Source of the DNA: Comamonadaceae bacterium UBA2334
GTDB lineage: Bacteria > Pseudomonadota > Gammaproteobacteria > Burkholderiales > Burkholderiaceae_C
Length of the DNA stretch: 7,517 nt
Reading direction: 5' to 3'
NCBI GenBank assembly: GCA_002344885.1
Contig: DDUQ01000133.1
Span: forward strand, 1-7,517
This document shows positions 1 through 6,488 of the stretch, piece after piece (the stretch's first letter is position 1; each line of letters starts with the position of its first letter). The translations under genes were made by a program, and so were the position numbers. The notes under the pieces were generated by a model. That model was not told the origin of the DNA. It ran no database searches and saw only the letters and a list, made by a program, of their open reading frames with translations.

Positions 1-23
1 TTCGAACCCTGCACCGCCCACCA
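1..23 (+). tRNA. 3' end of a tRNA gene (partial, isotype uncertain)
   Basis: The window opens inside the T-loop (TTCGAAC, 1-7). Next come the 3' half of the T-stem (CCTGC, 8-12), the 3' strand of the acceptor stem (ACCGCCC, 13-19), the discriminator A (20) and an encoded CCA (21-23). The lengths 7+5+7+1+3 match tRNA geometry exactly. The missing acceptor strand should read GGGCGGT and the missing T-stem strand GCAGG. The anticodon lies outside the window, so the isotype cannot be read. The GCAGG/CCTGC T-stem with discriminator A resembles bacterial tRNA-Lys, but this is only a guess. An intrinsic terminator follows 18 bp later. Confidence 0.88.
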
Positions 24-41
24 AAATTTGTGTGACGAATC

Positions 42-73
42 AAGGACTTGACGGAAACGTCAGGTCCTTTTTT
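42..73 (+). terminator. Rho-independent terminator of the tRNA transcript
   Basis: Two 12-nt arms, AAGGACTTGACG (42-53) and CGTCAGGTCCTT (58-69), pair fully with one G-T wobble around a GAAA tetraloop (54-57). A run of T (68-73) follows directly. This is a textbook intrinsic terminator for the upstream tRNA. It also argues that the diguanylate cyclase gene does not start in this region, although its frame is open from 32. Confidence 0.92.
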
Positions 74-223
74 GTTGGTGTACCGGTTTCGGTGTTGATT
101 TTTGTGTGCAGGGTGTCGAGTGGCAGCGGGGCGTCATGTCTACGCCCATCGGGCGAAAGTCTCCATTGCATTCGTCGCAGAATACGCGGGTCTTTGCGAT
201 CGATTTCCAAAGGTTTTGCCCAC

Positions 224-1216
224 ATGTCATACCGTACATCCGAATTGCTATCCAGAACGCAGTTGTTCGAGGGCTTGTCCATTGCCCTGTTTGAAGACCT
301 TCTGGCAAATTGTTCAGGCTTGGTTTTGCCTCCTCGTAGCGTTTTGCTGGAGCCCGGTGAGCTCAACCAGCACCTGTATGTGTTGCTCGACGGCACACTG
401 AACATTTGTGTGACGCGGGGTGATACCGAACCCATCGGTGAGGTCATTGCAGGTGACTGCGTCGGCGAAGTTTCGCTGATCGACCGCCGTCCTCCGTCTG
501 CTTTTGTGCTGGCGGCAACCAACGCGACGGTGCTTGCGGTGCCCGAGCCTGTGCTGATGCAGTTGATGCAGCGCAGTCATTTGCTGAGTCTGAATCTGAT
601 GCGCATCCAGGCTGACCATTTCCGGCGCAATCTCGATAGTTTGCGGTCTGCTCAGCGAACAGAGCGACGCTACCGGGACTTGGCCCAAACGGATGCCCTC
701 ACGGGTCTTTGCAACCGTGCATGGTGCAATCAGATGATGCCCACGCAGTTGGTGCAGTGCGAACAACTGAACCAACCTGTGTCTCTGGCCATGCTGGATG
801 TGGATCATTTCAAACAGGTGAACGACTGCCATGGGCACCCCGTGGGTGACGAGGTGCTGAAGTCGGTCGCAAAGTTGCTGCGTGAGCGCTTGCGGGCAAC
901 AGATGCACTGGCCCGTTTTGGAGGCGAGGAATTCATCGTATTGATGCCTGACACGCGGTTGGAGCAGGCACAGGAGGTGCTGGACAGGCTGCGTCAGGCG
1001 CTCCAGGATCTTCCGATTCCGCTGGACAGTGGAGCAACTTTGCGGTGCACAATTTCCATAGGTTTGGCCCAGCATCTGCCGGGTCAGACGCTCAACGAGA
1101 CGATCAGTCTGGCAGATCAGATGCTCTACAGGGCGAAGCAGTCGGGGCGCAATCGTGTGATGGCTCGGCCCCTGCTTTCAGGGCACGCAGCGTCAGATGA
1201 GTTTCGATGCGTTTGA
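224..1216 (+). CDS. Diguanylate cyclase with N-terminal cNMP-binding-like domain
   Basis: Predicted cytosolic enzyme of 330 aa making cyclic di-GMP from two GTP. Residues ~14-125 form a CRP-like cyclic-nucleotide-binding fold (LFEGLS start, GEVSLID at 81-87). Residues ~128-157 are a charged helical linker, and ~157-313 are a GGDEF domain. The GGDEF domain has DALTGLCNR (157-165), the metal-binding LDVDHFKQVND (191-201), an active-site GGEEF (233-237), and RATD (224-227) exactly five residues before it, which is the product-binding inhibitory I-site. It should therefore be active and feedback-inhibited. The pocket Arg of CRP (the R of ERSA) appears replaced by Pro91 in PPSA, so cAMP/cGMP binding is doubtful. 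The frame is open back to position 32, but that would place the terminator inside the gene. ATG 224 has AAAGG (209-213) upstream, and CRP homology begins just after it. The last 113 bp overlap the convergent kinase gene. The ligand is unknown. Confidence 0.93.
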   Translation: MSYRTSELLSRTQLFEGLSIALFEDLLANCSGLVLPPRSVLLEPGELNQHLYVLLDGTLNICVTRGDTEPIGEVIAGDCVGEVSLIDRRPPSAFVLAATNATVLAVPEPVLMQLMQRSHLLSLNLMRIQADHFRRNLDSLRSAQRTERRYRDLAQTDALTGLCNRAWCNQMMPTQLVQCEQLNQPVSLAMLDVDHFKQVNDCHGHPVGDEVLKSVAKLLRERLRATDALARFGGEEFIVLMPDTRLEQAQEVLDRLRQALQDLPIPLDSGATLRCTISIGLAQHLPGQTLNETISLADQMLYRAKQSGRNRVMARPLLSGHAASDEFRCV

Positions 1217-3239
1217 GCACCAACGGTGGAGAAATGGGCTTGGCGATGTAGTCCTGGGCCCCCAGCTGCAGGCCGTACTCCATGTCCTCGATCTGATTCT
1301 TCGCCGTCAGGAACAAGATCGGGCATGCGGTCATCGTCGGTAACGCTTGCAACCGCTTGCAAACCTCGTAGCCGTCCATGACCGGCATCATCACATCCAA
1401 CAGCACGAGATCGATGTGCTGGGTCTGGGCAATGTGAAGCGCGCGCTGGCCTGAGCTGGCAGCCCGCACGTTGTAGTGTGGTGTCAGCAAATCAACCATC
1501 AGCGTGATGTTGACGGGGTTGTCATCCACGGTCAGCACTGTAAGGGGGTGGATCTGAGGTGCGGCATCGGATTTTTCGGGCATGCAACCCTGTTCGGCCA
1601 GCAAATTTTCTGCCGCATCCCAATCGAACTGGCGAATAGCTGCGTCGATCCCCGCAAATGCATGTGGCCATAGCGCGCGCAACAGATCAGCATGCTGACC
1701 CAGCTTGGACAGGGCTGCAGGGTCGCTGGCCGCTACCAAGCGAGACAACTCCGCTGCTGCCTGTCTGGCAACGGCCAGGTCTGCATCAGACAGGGCAGGG
1801 GCGGACTGTGCCGCTTTGAAGGGTGGGTGGGTGGTCAGCAGAATGGCAGCAGTCTCCTCTGACTTTTCTGGAGTGTCTGTGGTCGGCAGGTCAAACTGTG
1901 CCGTGAACCAGAACGTTGAACCTTGACCGGGCGCGCTGATCACGCCCACTGCGCCGTTCATCATTTCGGCGAGGTTTTTGGCAATCGCCAGCCCCAGTCC
2001 TGTCCCCCCGTACTCTCGAGTGGTGGAGGCGTCTGCCTGTTGGAAGCTGTCGAAAACGTAGCCGATCTGTTTGGCATCCAAGCCGATGCCGGTGTCTTTC
2101 ACGTCGAATTTCAGCTCTACGCCCGCGTTTGTTCGGTTCTTCAAACTGACGTGTACGTCGATGCTGCCGGACGGCGTGAACTTGATGGCATTGCTGACGT
2201 AGTTGGTCAGGATTTCGCGCAATCGAAGGGCGTCGCCCACCACGATGGGAGGCACGTCTCCATCGACGGCCAAACTCAGAGTCAGGTTTTTTGCATGTGC
2301 TAGTGCGCCGTGCTGGGCATGTACTTGCTCGAGCATTTGCTTCAGACTGAAGGGATCACGGTCCAACGTGAGCATGCTCGCCTCGATCTTAGAAAAATCG
2401 AGCACTTGATTGAGCAGTTTGCTCAGGTGTTCACTGCTCTGAAGCACGATTTGAACGTAATGGCGCTGCTTGGCGGTCAGTTCTGTCTTCAGAGTCAGAT
2501 AACACATACCCAAAATGGCACTGACCGGGGTCCGGATTTCATGACTGACGTTGGCGAGAAAACGTGACTTGAAAGCGGTGGCTTCTTCAGCCACACGTTT
2601 TTCCTCGGCCAGGCGCTTGAGGAGCTCGTTGTTCTCGAACCGCATGCGCAACGAATCTTTGAAGCCCTCCGCCATGTTCTTTGACATTTTGGACATCACG
2701 AAAGCTGCGCCCAGCAAGGCCAGTCCAACTGGCCAACGGTGGGTTTCCAGTAGAAACCAGTAGGCCATGGCAGCGCCGAGATTGACCCATGTGCCGATGA
2801 TGAATGTCCGTACATTCACGGCACCGTTGGCCATGGCTGCACCGGTGTAGATCAGTTGGAGCGCTGTGCCCACCAAAGCGAGTTCAAACTCGTGTTGCAA
2901 GCCGAACCACCAAACGGTCGTGCCCATGAGCGCCTGATGCGTCACCGTTGTACGCAGCATGCGGCCATGCAACTGGCGCAGTTCTTCGGCATCGGCGGAG
3001 TCAACCCGCTCCAGGATGAATAAGCATTGGACGTGGATGTACTGCGCGACGGCCAGCATCGGCAGGCCCCAGCCAAGCGCCCGCCAGGCTGGGATGGCCT
3101 GGTGCACGGCCACCATGATCAGGCTGAACAGCACCCAGATCGACACGCGCGAGCCCGATGCCTGTCTGGCGTGCAATCGCAGTGATTCGCGGGCCGTTTC
3201 GGTGTCGAGATTTGGATGGGGGGCAGGTTGTGTGGACAT
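1104..3239 (-). CDS. Membrane-bound hybrid sensor histidine kinase / response regulator
   Basis: A 711-aa hybrid two-component kinase. Residues ~32-185 hold about six hydrophobic segments and no obvious large periplasmic domain, suggesting an integral-membrane sensor. A charged helix (~195-225) leads to the HisKA domain with the H-box FLANVSHEIRTP (227-238, phosphorylated His233). The HATPase domain follows, with N-box NYVSNAIKF (346-354), G1 DTGIGL (382-387) and G2 GGTGLGLAI (411-419). After an Ala-rich helical stretch (~483-550) comes a receiver domain (~566-685) with Asp572/Asp573, phospho-acceptor Asp615 in LVLLDVMMP, Thr645 and Lys667. All catalytic residues are present. No HPt domain is seen, so phosphotransfer to an output must use a separate protein or the receiver acts on the kinase itself. 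The frame is open 80 codons upstream, but that part would overlap the divergent oxidoreductase gene and reads as low-complexity shadow. The chosen Met starts just before the first membrane segment; its ribosome site is weak. The signal is unknown. Confidence 0.93.
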   Translation of the reverse strand: MSTQPAPHPNLDTETARESLRLHARQASGSRVSIWVLFSLIMVAVHQAIPAWRALGWGLPMLAVAQYIHVQCLFILERVDSADAEELRQLHGRMLRTTVTHQALMGTTVWWFGLQHEFELALVGTALQLIYTGAAMANGAVNVRTFIIGTWVNLGAAMAYWFLLETHRWPVGLALLGAAFVMSKMSKNMAEGFKDSLRMRFENNELLKRLAEEKRVAEEATAFKSRFLANVSHEIRTPVSAILGMCYLTLKTELTAKQRHYVQIVLQSSEHLSKLLNQVLDFSKIEASMLTLDRDPFSLKQMLEQVHAQHGALAHAKNLTLSLAVDGDVPPIVVGDALRLREILTNYVSNAIKFTPSGSIDVHVSLKNRTNAGVELKFDVKDTGIGLDAKQIGYVFDSFQQADASTTREYGGTGLGLAIAKNLAEMMNGAVGVISAPGQGSTFWFTAQFDLPTTDTPEKSEETAAILLTTHPPFKAAQSAPALSDADLAVARQAAAELSRLVAASDPAALSKLGQHADLLRALWPHAFAGIDAAIRQFDWDAAENLLAEQGCMPEKSDAAPQIHPLTVLTVDDNPVNITLMVDLLTPHYNVRAASSGQRALHIAQTQHIDLVLLDVMMPVMDGYEVCKRLQALPTMTACPILFLTAKNQIEDMEYGLQLGAQDYIAKPISPPLVLKRIETHLTLRALKAGAEPSHDCAPTASPCRASDLPD

Positions 3240-3324
3240 GATGCGGCCAGATGGGATGCGTGGAAAATAGCACAGCGGTGTTGTAGGCAGGTATCTGCCG
3301 AGCACGGTGATTGACATGAATTGA
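3240..3324. promoter_or_regulatory. Divergent intergenic region, kinase / oxidoreductase
   Basis: These 85 bp separate two divergent genes and must carry at least the start of both transcripts. I could not find a pair of good -35/-10 boxes on either strand. On the minus strand TGTGCTATTTT resembles an extended -10 for the kinase gene, without a good -35. A small perfect hairpin lies at 3286-3299 (GGCAG, GTAT loop, CTGCC), possibly an operator half or a chance palindrome. Confidence 0.4.
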
Positions 3325-4467
3325 ATGAAAGCAGCCCCTGAAATGGAAGAACTCGATGTGGTGGTGATCGGTGCAGGCGTGGTGGGTCTGGCTGTTGGCA
3401 GAGCATTGGCCCAGGCAGGGCGCGAAGTGGTGGTGCTCGAAAAAGAGCGCACCATCGGTTCAGGCGTGAGTGCACGCAACAGCGAGGTGATTCACGCCGG
3501 GCTGTACTACCCCACGGGCTCGCTGAAGGCAGAGCTCTGCGTGCGAGGAAAAGCCCTGCTGTATGAACTGTGCGCCAGCCACGGGGTGGCAGTGAACATG
3601 TGCGGCAAACTGGTGGTGGCGACAGATGATGCCCAATTGCACGCTTTGCATGCGCTGCAAGCCAGGGCGCAGGCAAATGGTGTGCCCATTGAATGGCTCA
3701 CCCGTACCCAGGCGCAGGCCATGGAGCCCGCGCTGGCGTGTCTGGCAGCACTGCATTCCCCCACCACAGGCATCGTGGACAGCCATGGACTGATGCTGGC
3801 CATGCAGGGTGACCTGGAGCGGGCAGGCGGTTGTGTGGCGCTCGACTCGGCGGTGGTGGCCGGGCGTGTGCAGGCTGATGGCATCGAACTGACCGTGCAC
3901 AGCCCCGGCGCCGAGCCCACCCGGTTGCTGGCCTGTACCGTGGTCAACGCTGCCGCTTTGCATGCCACGGCCGTGGCGCAGGCCATCCAGGGCCTGTCGC
4001 CCCGGCACATTCCGCAGGCCCACTTCGCCAAGGGCAGCTACTACACGCTGGACGGACATGCACCGTTCAGCCGTTTGCTCTACCCCGCGCCGCAGGATGC
4101 CTGGCTGGGCGTGCACCTCACGCTTGACCTGGGTGGGCAGGCCAAGTTCGGTCCCGATCTGGAGTGGTTGAATGTGGCCGAGCCCGATGGCATCGACTAC
4201 GCAGTGGACCCGGCTCGGGCAGAAAGCTTCTATGCCGAGGTGCGGCGCTACTGGCCTGATCTGCCCGATGGCGCACTGGTACCTGGTTACAGCGGCGTGC
4301 GGCCCAAAATCTACGGGCCGGGTCAGTCTGCGCCCGACTTCCGCATCGACGGCCCTGCCGTGCACGGTGTGCCGGGGCTGGTCAACCTGTTTGGCATTGA
4401 ATCGCCGGGCTTGACCAGTTCACTGGCCATTGGCGAGCATGTGGCACGCCTGCTCGGTCATGAATAA
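3325..4467 (+). CDS. FAD-dependent oxidoreductase, L-2-hydroxyglutarate oxidase-like
   Basis: A 380-aa soluble flavoprotein of the D-amino-acid-oxidase/GlpD superfamily. An N-terminal Rossmann motif binds FAD: strand DVVVIGAGVVG (11-21) with GxGxxG, and VVVLEKE (35-41) whose Glu normally contacts the adenosine ribose. The block RNSEVIHAGLYYP (51-63) followed by GSLKAELCVRG (65-75), and the C-terminal NLFGIESPGLTSSLAIGE (354-371), are typical of the L-2-hydroxyglutarate dehydrogenase/oxidase (LhgO/L2HGDH) family, which oxidises L-2-hydroxyglutarate to 2-oxoglutarate. Members of this family in betaproteobacteria are often annotated only as FAD-dependent oxidoreductases, so the substrate is inference. 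It stands alone, between the divergent kinase and convergent pyrD (23-bp gap). The start is ambiguous: ATG 3325 or in-frame ATG 3343 (374 aa). Neither has a good ribosome site, and the FAD motif lies downstream of both. Confidence 0.9.
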   Translation: MKAAPEMEELDVVVIGAGVVGLAVGRALAQAGREVVVLEKERTIGSGVSARNSEVIHAGLYYPTGSLKAELCVRGKALLYELCASHGVAVNMCGKLVVATDDAQLHALHALQARAQANGVPIEWLTRTQAQAMEPALACLAALHSPTTGIVDSHGLMLAMQGDLERAGGCVALDSAVVAGRVQADGIELTVHSPGAEPTRLLACTVVNAAALHATAVAQAIQGLSPRHIPQAHFAKGSYYTLDGHAPFSRLLYPAPQDAWLGVHLTLDLGGQAKFGPDLEWLNVAEPDGIDYAVDPARAESFYAEVRRYWPDLPDGALVPGYSGVRPKIYGPGQSAPDFRIDGPAVHGVPGLVNLFGIESPGLTSSLAIGEHVARLLGHE

Positions 4468-4490
4468 ACGATAGCAAATAGTGACGCCAA

Positions 4491-5576
4491 TCAATCTCTG
4501 GAGGCCTTTTTGATGCTCAATGCGGCCTCTTGCACCAACGCCGGGCCTTTGTAGATGAGTCCGGTGTAGATCTGCACCAGATCGGCCCCGGCCTGGAGCT
4601 TGGCCACGGCGTCTGCCCCGCTCATCACGCCCCCCACGCCAATGATGGGGAAGCCCTTGCCCAGCGCTGTGCGCAGCTGGCGGATGACGGCATTGCTTTT
4701 CTCGAACACAGGTTTGCCCGACAGGCCGCCGGTTTCCTCGGCATGCGCCAGCCCGGCCACGGCCTGGCGATCCAGTGTGGTGTTGGTGGCAATCAGTCCC
4801 CATTGCTGGTTGGGCGTGCCTGAGGCGTCCATGCCGTATTTGCGCAAGGTGACGGCCACGCTGGCAATTTGCGCCTCGTCCAGGTCGGGGGCAATTTTCA
4901 CGAACAGCGGAATGTGTTTGCCGTGTTGCTGCGCCAGGGTGTGGCGCCGGGCGGACAGGGCATCTAGCAGGTTGTCCAGCGCCTCGTCACTCTGCAAGGC
5001 ACGCAGGTTCTTGGTGTTGGGGCTGGAGATGTTGACGGTCACATAGTCGGCATGGGGGTACACGCCGTCCAGGCAGGTGAGGTAGTCGGTGGTCGCGGAC
5101 TCAATGGGCGTGGTGGCGTTTTTACCGATGTTCAGGCCCAGCCGCATGGCGCTGTGCGCACCGGGCCGGCGGCATTTGGCCTGTTGCACGTTGCGCACAA
5201 ACGCGTCCAGCCCGTCGTTGTTGAACCCCAGGCGGTTGATGAGTGCATTGGCTTGTGGCAGCCGGAACATGCGCGGTTTGGGGTTGCCGGGCTGGCCCAG
5301 TGGGGTAACGGTACCGACTTCCACAAACCCGAAGCCCATGGCCCCCAGGCCGTCGATGCAGTGTGCGTTTTTGTCCAGCCCGGCGGCCAGGCCCACGCGG
5401 TTGGGAAAGCGGATGCCCGCGACGGTGACCGGGTCGTCCACCATGCCCGTGCACCAGGCCCATTGCAGTGGCGTGTTCTGCGCCACGGCCAGGCTCTTGA
5501 GGGTGAGTTCGTGTGCCGCCTCGGGGTCCAAACCAAACAGGAAGGGGCGGGCGAGGGCGTAGGGCAGCAGGGGCAT
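4491..5576 (-). CDS. pyrD: Dihydroorotate dehydrogenase (quinone), class 2
   Basis: A 361-aa enzyme oxidising dihydroorotate to orotate, the fourth step of pyrimidine synthesis, with electrons passed through FMN to membrane quinone. The N-terminal extension (MPLLPYALARPFLFGLDPE, 1-19, then AAHELTLKSL) is the helical quinone/membrane-binding element that defines class 2. The barrel shows AAGLDKN (64-70), GTVTPLGQPGNPKPR (88-102), NRLGFNNDG (114-122), NISSPNT (182-188; Ser185 aligns with the catalytic Ser175 of E. coli PyrD), FVKIAPDL (225-232), GVGGV (313-317) and QIYTGLIYKGP (335-345) for FMN phosphate. Length and ends match the family closely. The reading frame continues upstream past rpiA's start, but family homology fixes the start at MPLLP. 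No Shine-Dalgarno sequence is evident. It is convergent with the oxidoreductase gene and divergent from rpiA. Confidence 0.97.
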   Translation of the reverse strand: MPLLPYALARPFLFGLDPEAAHELTLKSLAVAQNTPLQWAWCTGMVDDPVTVAGIRFPNRVGLAAGLDKNAHCIDGLGAMGFGFVEVGTVTPLGQPGNPKPRMFRLPQANALINRLGFNNDGLDAFVRNVQQAKCRRPGAHSAMRLGLNIGKNATTPIESATTDYLTCLDGVYPHADYVTVNISSPNTKNLRALQSDEALDNLLDALSARRHTLAQQHGKHIPLFVKIAPDLDEAQIASVAVTLRKYGMDASGTPNQQWGLIATNTTLDRQAVAGLAHAEETGGLSGKPVFEKSNAVIRQLRTALGKGFPIIGVGGVMSGADAVAKLQAGADLVQIYTGLIYKGPALVQEAALSIKKASRD

Positions 5577-5630
5577 TGGATAATCCGGATGTTTTTTGGA
5601 ACAACCCCGTATTTTCCCTGATCGCCCACC
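5577..5630. promoter_or_regulatory. Shared divergent promoter region, pyrD / rpiA
   Basis: Only 54 bp separate the two start codons, so both promoters must lie here or reach into coding sequence. The pyrD-proximal end holds overlapping palindromes: GGATAATCC (5578-5586) and ATCCGGAT (5583-5590). TATTTT (5610-5615) could be a -10 box for rpiA, and GATTAT on the minus strand could be one for pyrD, but neither has a recognisable -35 at normal spacing. Neither gene has a clear Shine-Dalgarno sequence. Confidence 0.45.
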
Positions 5631-6335
5631 ATGACCTCTCCGACCTCCACTGGCAACGCTGCGCTGACGCAAGATGAACTCAAAACCCTGGTGGGGCAGG
5701 CCGCGCTGCAATACGTGACGCCCGGCACCATCGTGGGCGTGGGCACGGGCTCGACGGTGAACAAGTTCATCGACGCGCTGGCCAGCATGAGGGGCCAGAT
5801 CAAGGGCGCTGTCTCCAGTTCGGAGGCTTCGACGGCCAGGCTCAAGGCGCTGGGCATCGAAGTGTTCGATGCCAACAGTGTGGCCGAGCTGGGTGTGTAC
5901 ATCGACGGCGCCGATGAAATCGATGGCCGGGGCCACATGGTCAAAGGCGGTGGCGCGGCGCTGACGCGTGAAAAAATTGTGGCGGCGCAGTCCAAACAGT
6001 TTGTGTGCATCGTGGACGACAGCAAGCTGGTCGAGGCCCTGGGCAACTTCCCGCTGCCGGTGGAAGTGATTCCCATGGCCGCACAGCGCATCAGCGCCCA
6101 GTTTGCCGCCATGGGTGGCCAGGCCACACTGCGCCTGAAAGACGGCCAACCGCTGGTGACCGACAACGGCCAGCACATTCTGGACGTGCGCGGCCTGCGC
6201 ATCACCGACCCGCTGGCGTTCGAGTCTCAGGTCAACCAGTGGCCCGGCGTGGTGACGGTGGGCGTGTTCGCGCACCAGAAGGCCACGGTGTGCCTGATGG
6301 GCACGGCTGCTGGCGTGAAAACGTTGACGTATTGA
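5631..6335 (+). CDS. rpiA: Ribose-5-phosphate isomerase A
   Basis: A 234-aa cytosolic enzyme interconverting ribulose-5-phosphate and ribose-5-phosphate in the non-oxidative pentose phosphate pathway, feeding PRPP for nucleotide synthesis. Signatures are the phosphate-binding VGVGTGSTVNKFI (35-47), SSSEAST (62-68), DGADEID (92-98) and KGGGAALTREK (105-115). By offset from E. coli RpiA, Asp92, Asp95, Lys105 and Glu114 match its Asp81, Asp84, Lys94 and Glu103, so the active site is complete. VTDNGQHILD (176-185) and the C-terminal PGVVTVGVFA (205-214) are also typical. Length fits the bacterial family, with a slightly extended Ser/Thr-rich N terminus. No Shine-Dalgarno sequence precedes ATG 5631. 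The gene faces away from pyrD, and its product supplies ribose-5-phosphate for the same nucleotide pathway. Confidence 0.97.
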   Translation: MTSPTSTGNAALTQDELKTLVGQAALQYVTPGTIVGVGTGSTVNKFIDALASMRGQIKGAVSSSEASTARLKALGIEVFDANSVAELGVYIDGADEIDGRGHMVKGGGAALTREKIVAAQSKQFVCIVDDSKLVEALGNFPLPVEVIPMAAQRISAQFAAMGGQATLRLKDGQPLVTDNGQHILDVRGLRITDPLAFESQVNQWPGVVTVGVFAHQKATVCLMGTAAGVKTLTY

Positions 6336-6352
6336 ATGCTTTTTGTCTGCGC

Positions 6353-6420
6353 CGCTTGACTTGTATAGCTTGCTTGCTATTGAATTTAAATGATAGCAAG
6401 CAGGTAAATGCAGTCAAGCG
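6353..6420. repeat. Nested inverted repeat between convergent genes (REP-like palindrome)
   Basis: Outer arms CGCTTGACT (6353-6361) and AGTCAAGCG (6412-6420) are perfectly complementary. Inside them, GCTTGCTAT (6372-6380) and ATAGCAAGC (6393-6401) are also perfect and extend inward-out to 13 pairs with two wobbles (6368-6380 with 6393-6405), around an AT-rich 12-nt loop (6381-6392). Between the two stems is a roughly symmetric internal loop. No T-run follows on either strand, so it is not a standard intrinsic terminator, but it sits 17 bp after the rpiA stop and 68 bp past the stop of the opposing gene, where a bidirectional transcript end is expected. From memory it resembles dispersed intergenic palindromes of Comamonadaceae; this was not searched. 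Confidence 0.75.
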
Positions 6421-6488
6421 TTGGCGATGCTTTTGGCGACCTGTTTGCAGGCGTCAGCCGCCGGGCAGCATGGTGGGTTGACTGACCG
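6421..6488. other. Intergenic remainder before the glutaredoxin-like gene's stop
   Basis: These 68 bp complete the 153-bp convergent gap. They are GC-rich with no open frame I would call a gene. A short CCTG-TTTG-CAGG hairpin (6440-6451) is the only structure noted, and it lacks a T-run. Confidence 0.4.

Noticed and set aside
32..223. Upstream extension of the diguanylate cyclase frame (64 extra codons)
   Set aside because: It would place the tRNA terminator (42-73) inside the coding region. The added peptide has no recognisable domain, while CRP homology starts just after ATG 224.
3240..3479. N-terminal extension of the kinase by 80 codons
   Set aside because: It lies antisense to the oxidoreductase FAD-binding motif, which is clearly coding. 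The extension is Pro/Thr/Ser-rich shadow sequence.
4468..4490. Terminator between the oxidoreductase gene and pyrD
   Set aside because: The 23-bp gap has no stem-loop with a T-run, only an AT-rich stretch with GATAGCAA.
5623..5631. CGCCCACCA repeat of the tRNA 3' end (15-23), as a possible attachment site for an integrated element
   Set aside because: Only 9 bp, overlapping the rpiA start. The genes between are housekeeping or signalling, and there is no integrase or other mobile gene.
5577..6275. Long minus-strand frame joined to pyrD, antisense to rpiA (and a second 357-codon minus frame, 5132-6205)
   Set aside because: Both are GC-rich shadow frames of pyrD and rpiA. PyrD family homology begins at MPLLP, and rpiA is unambiguous.
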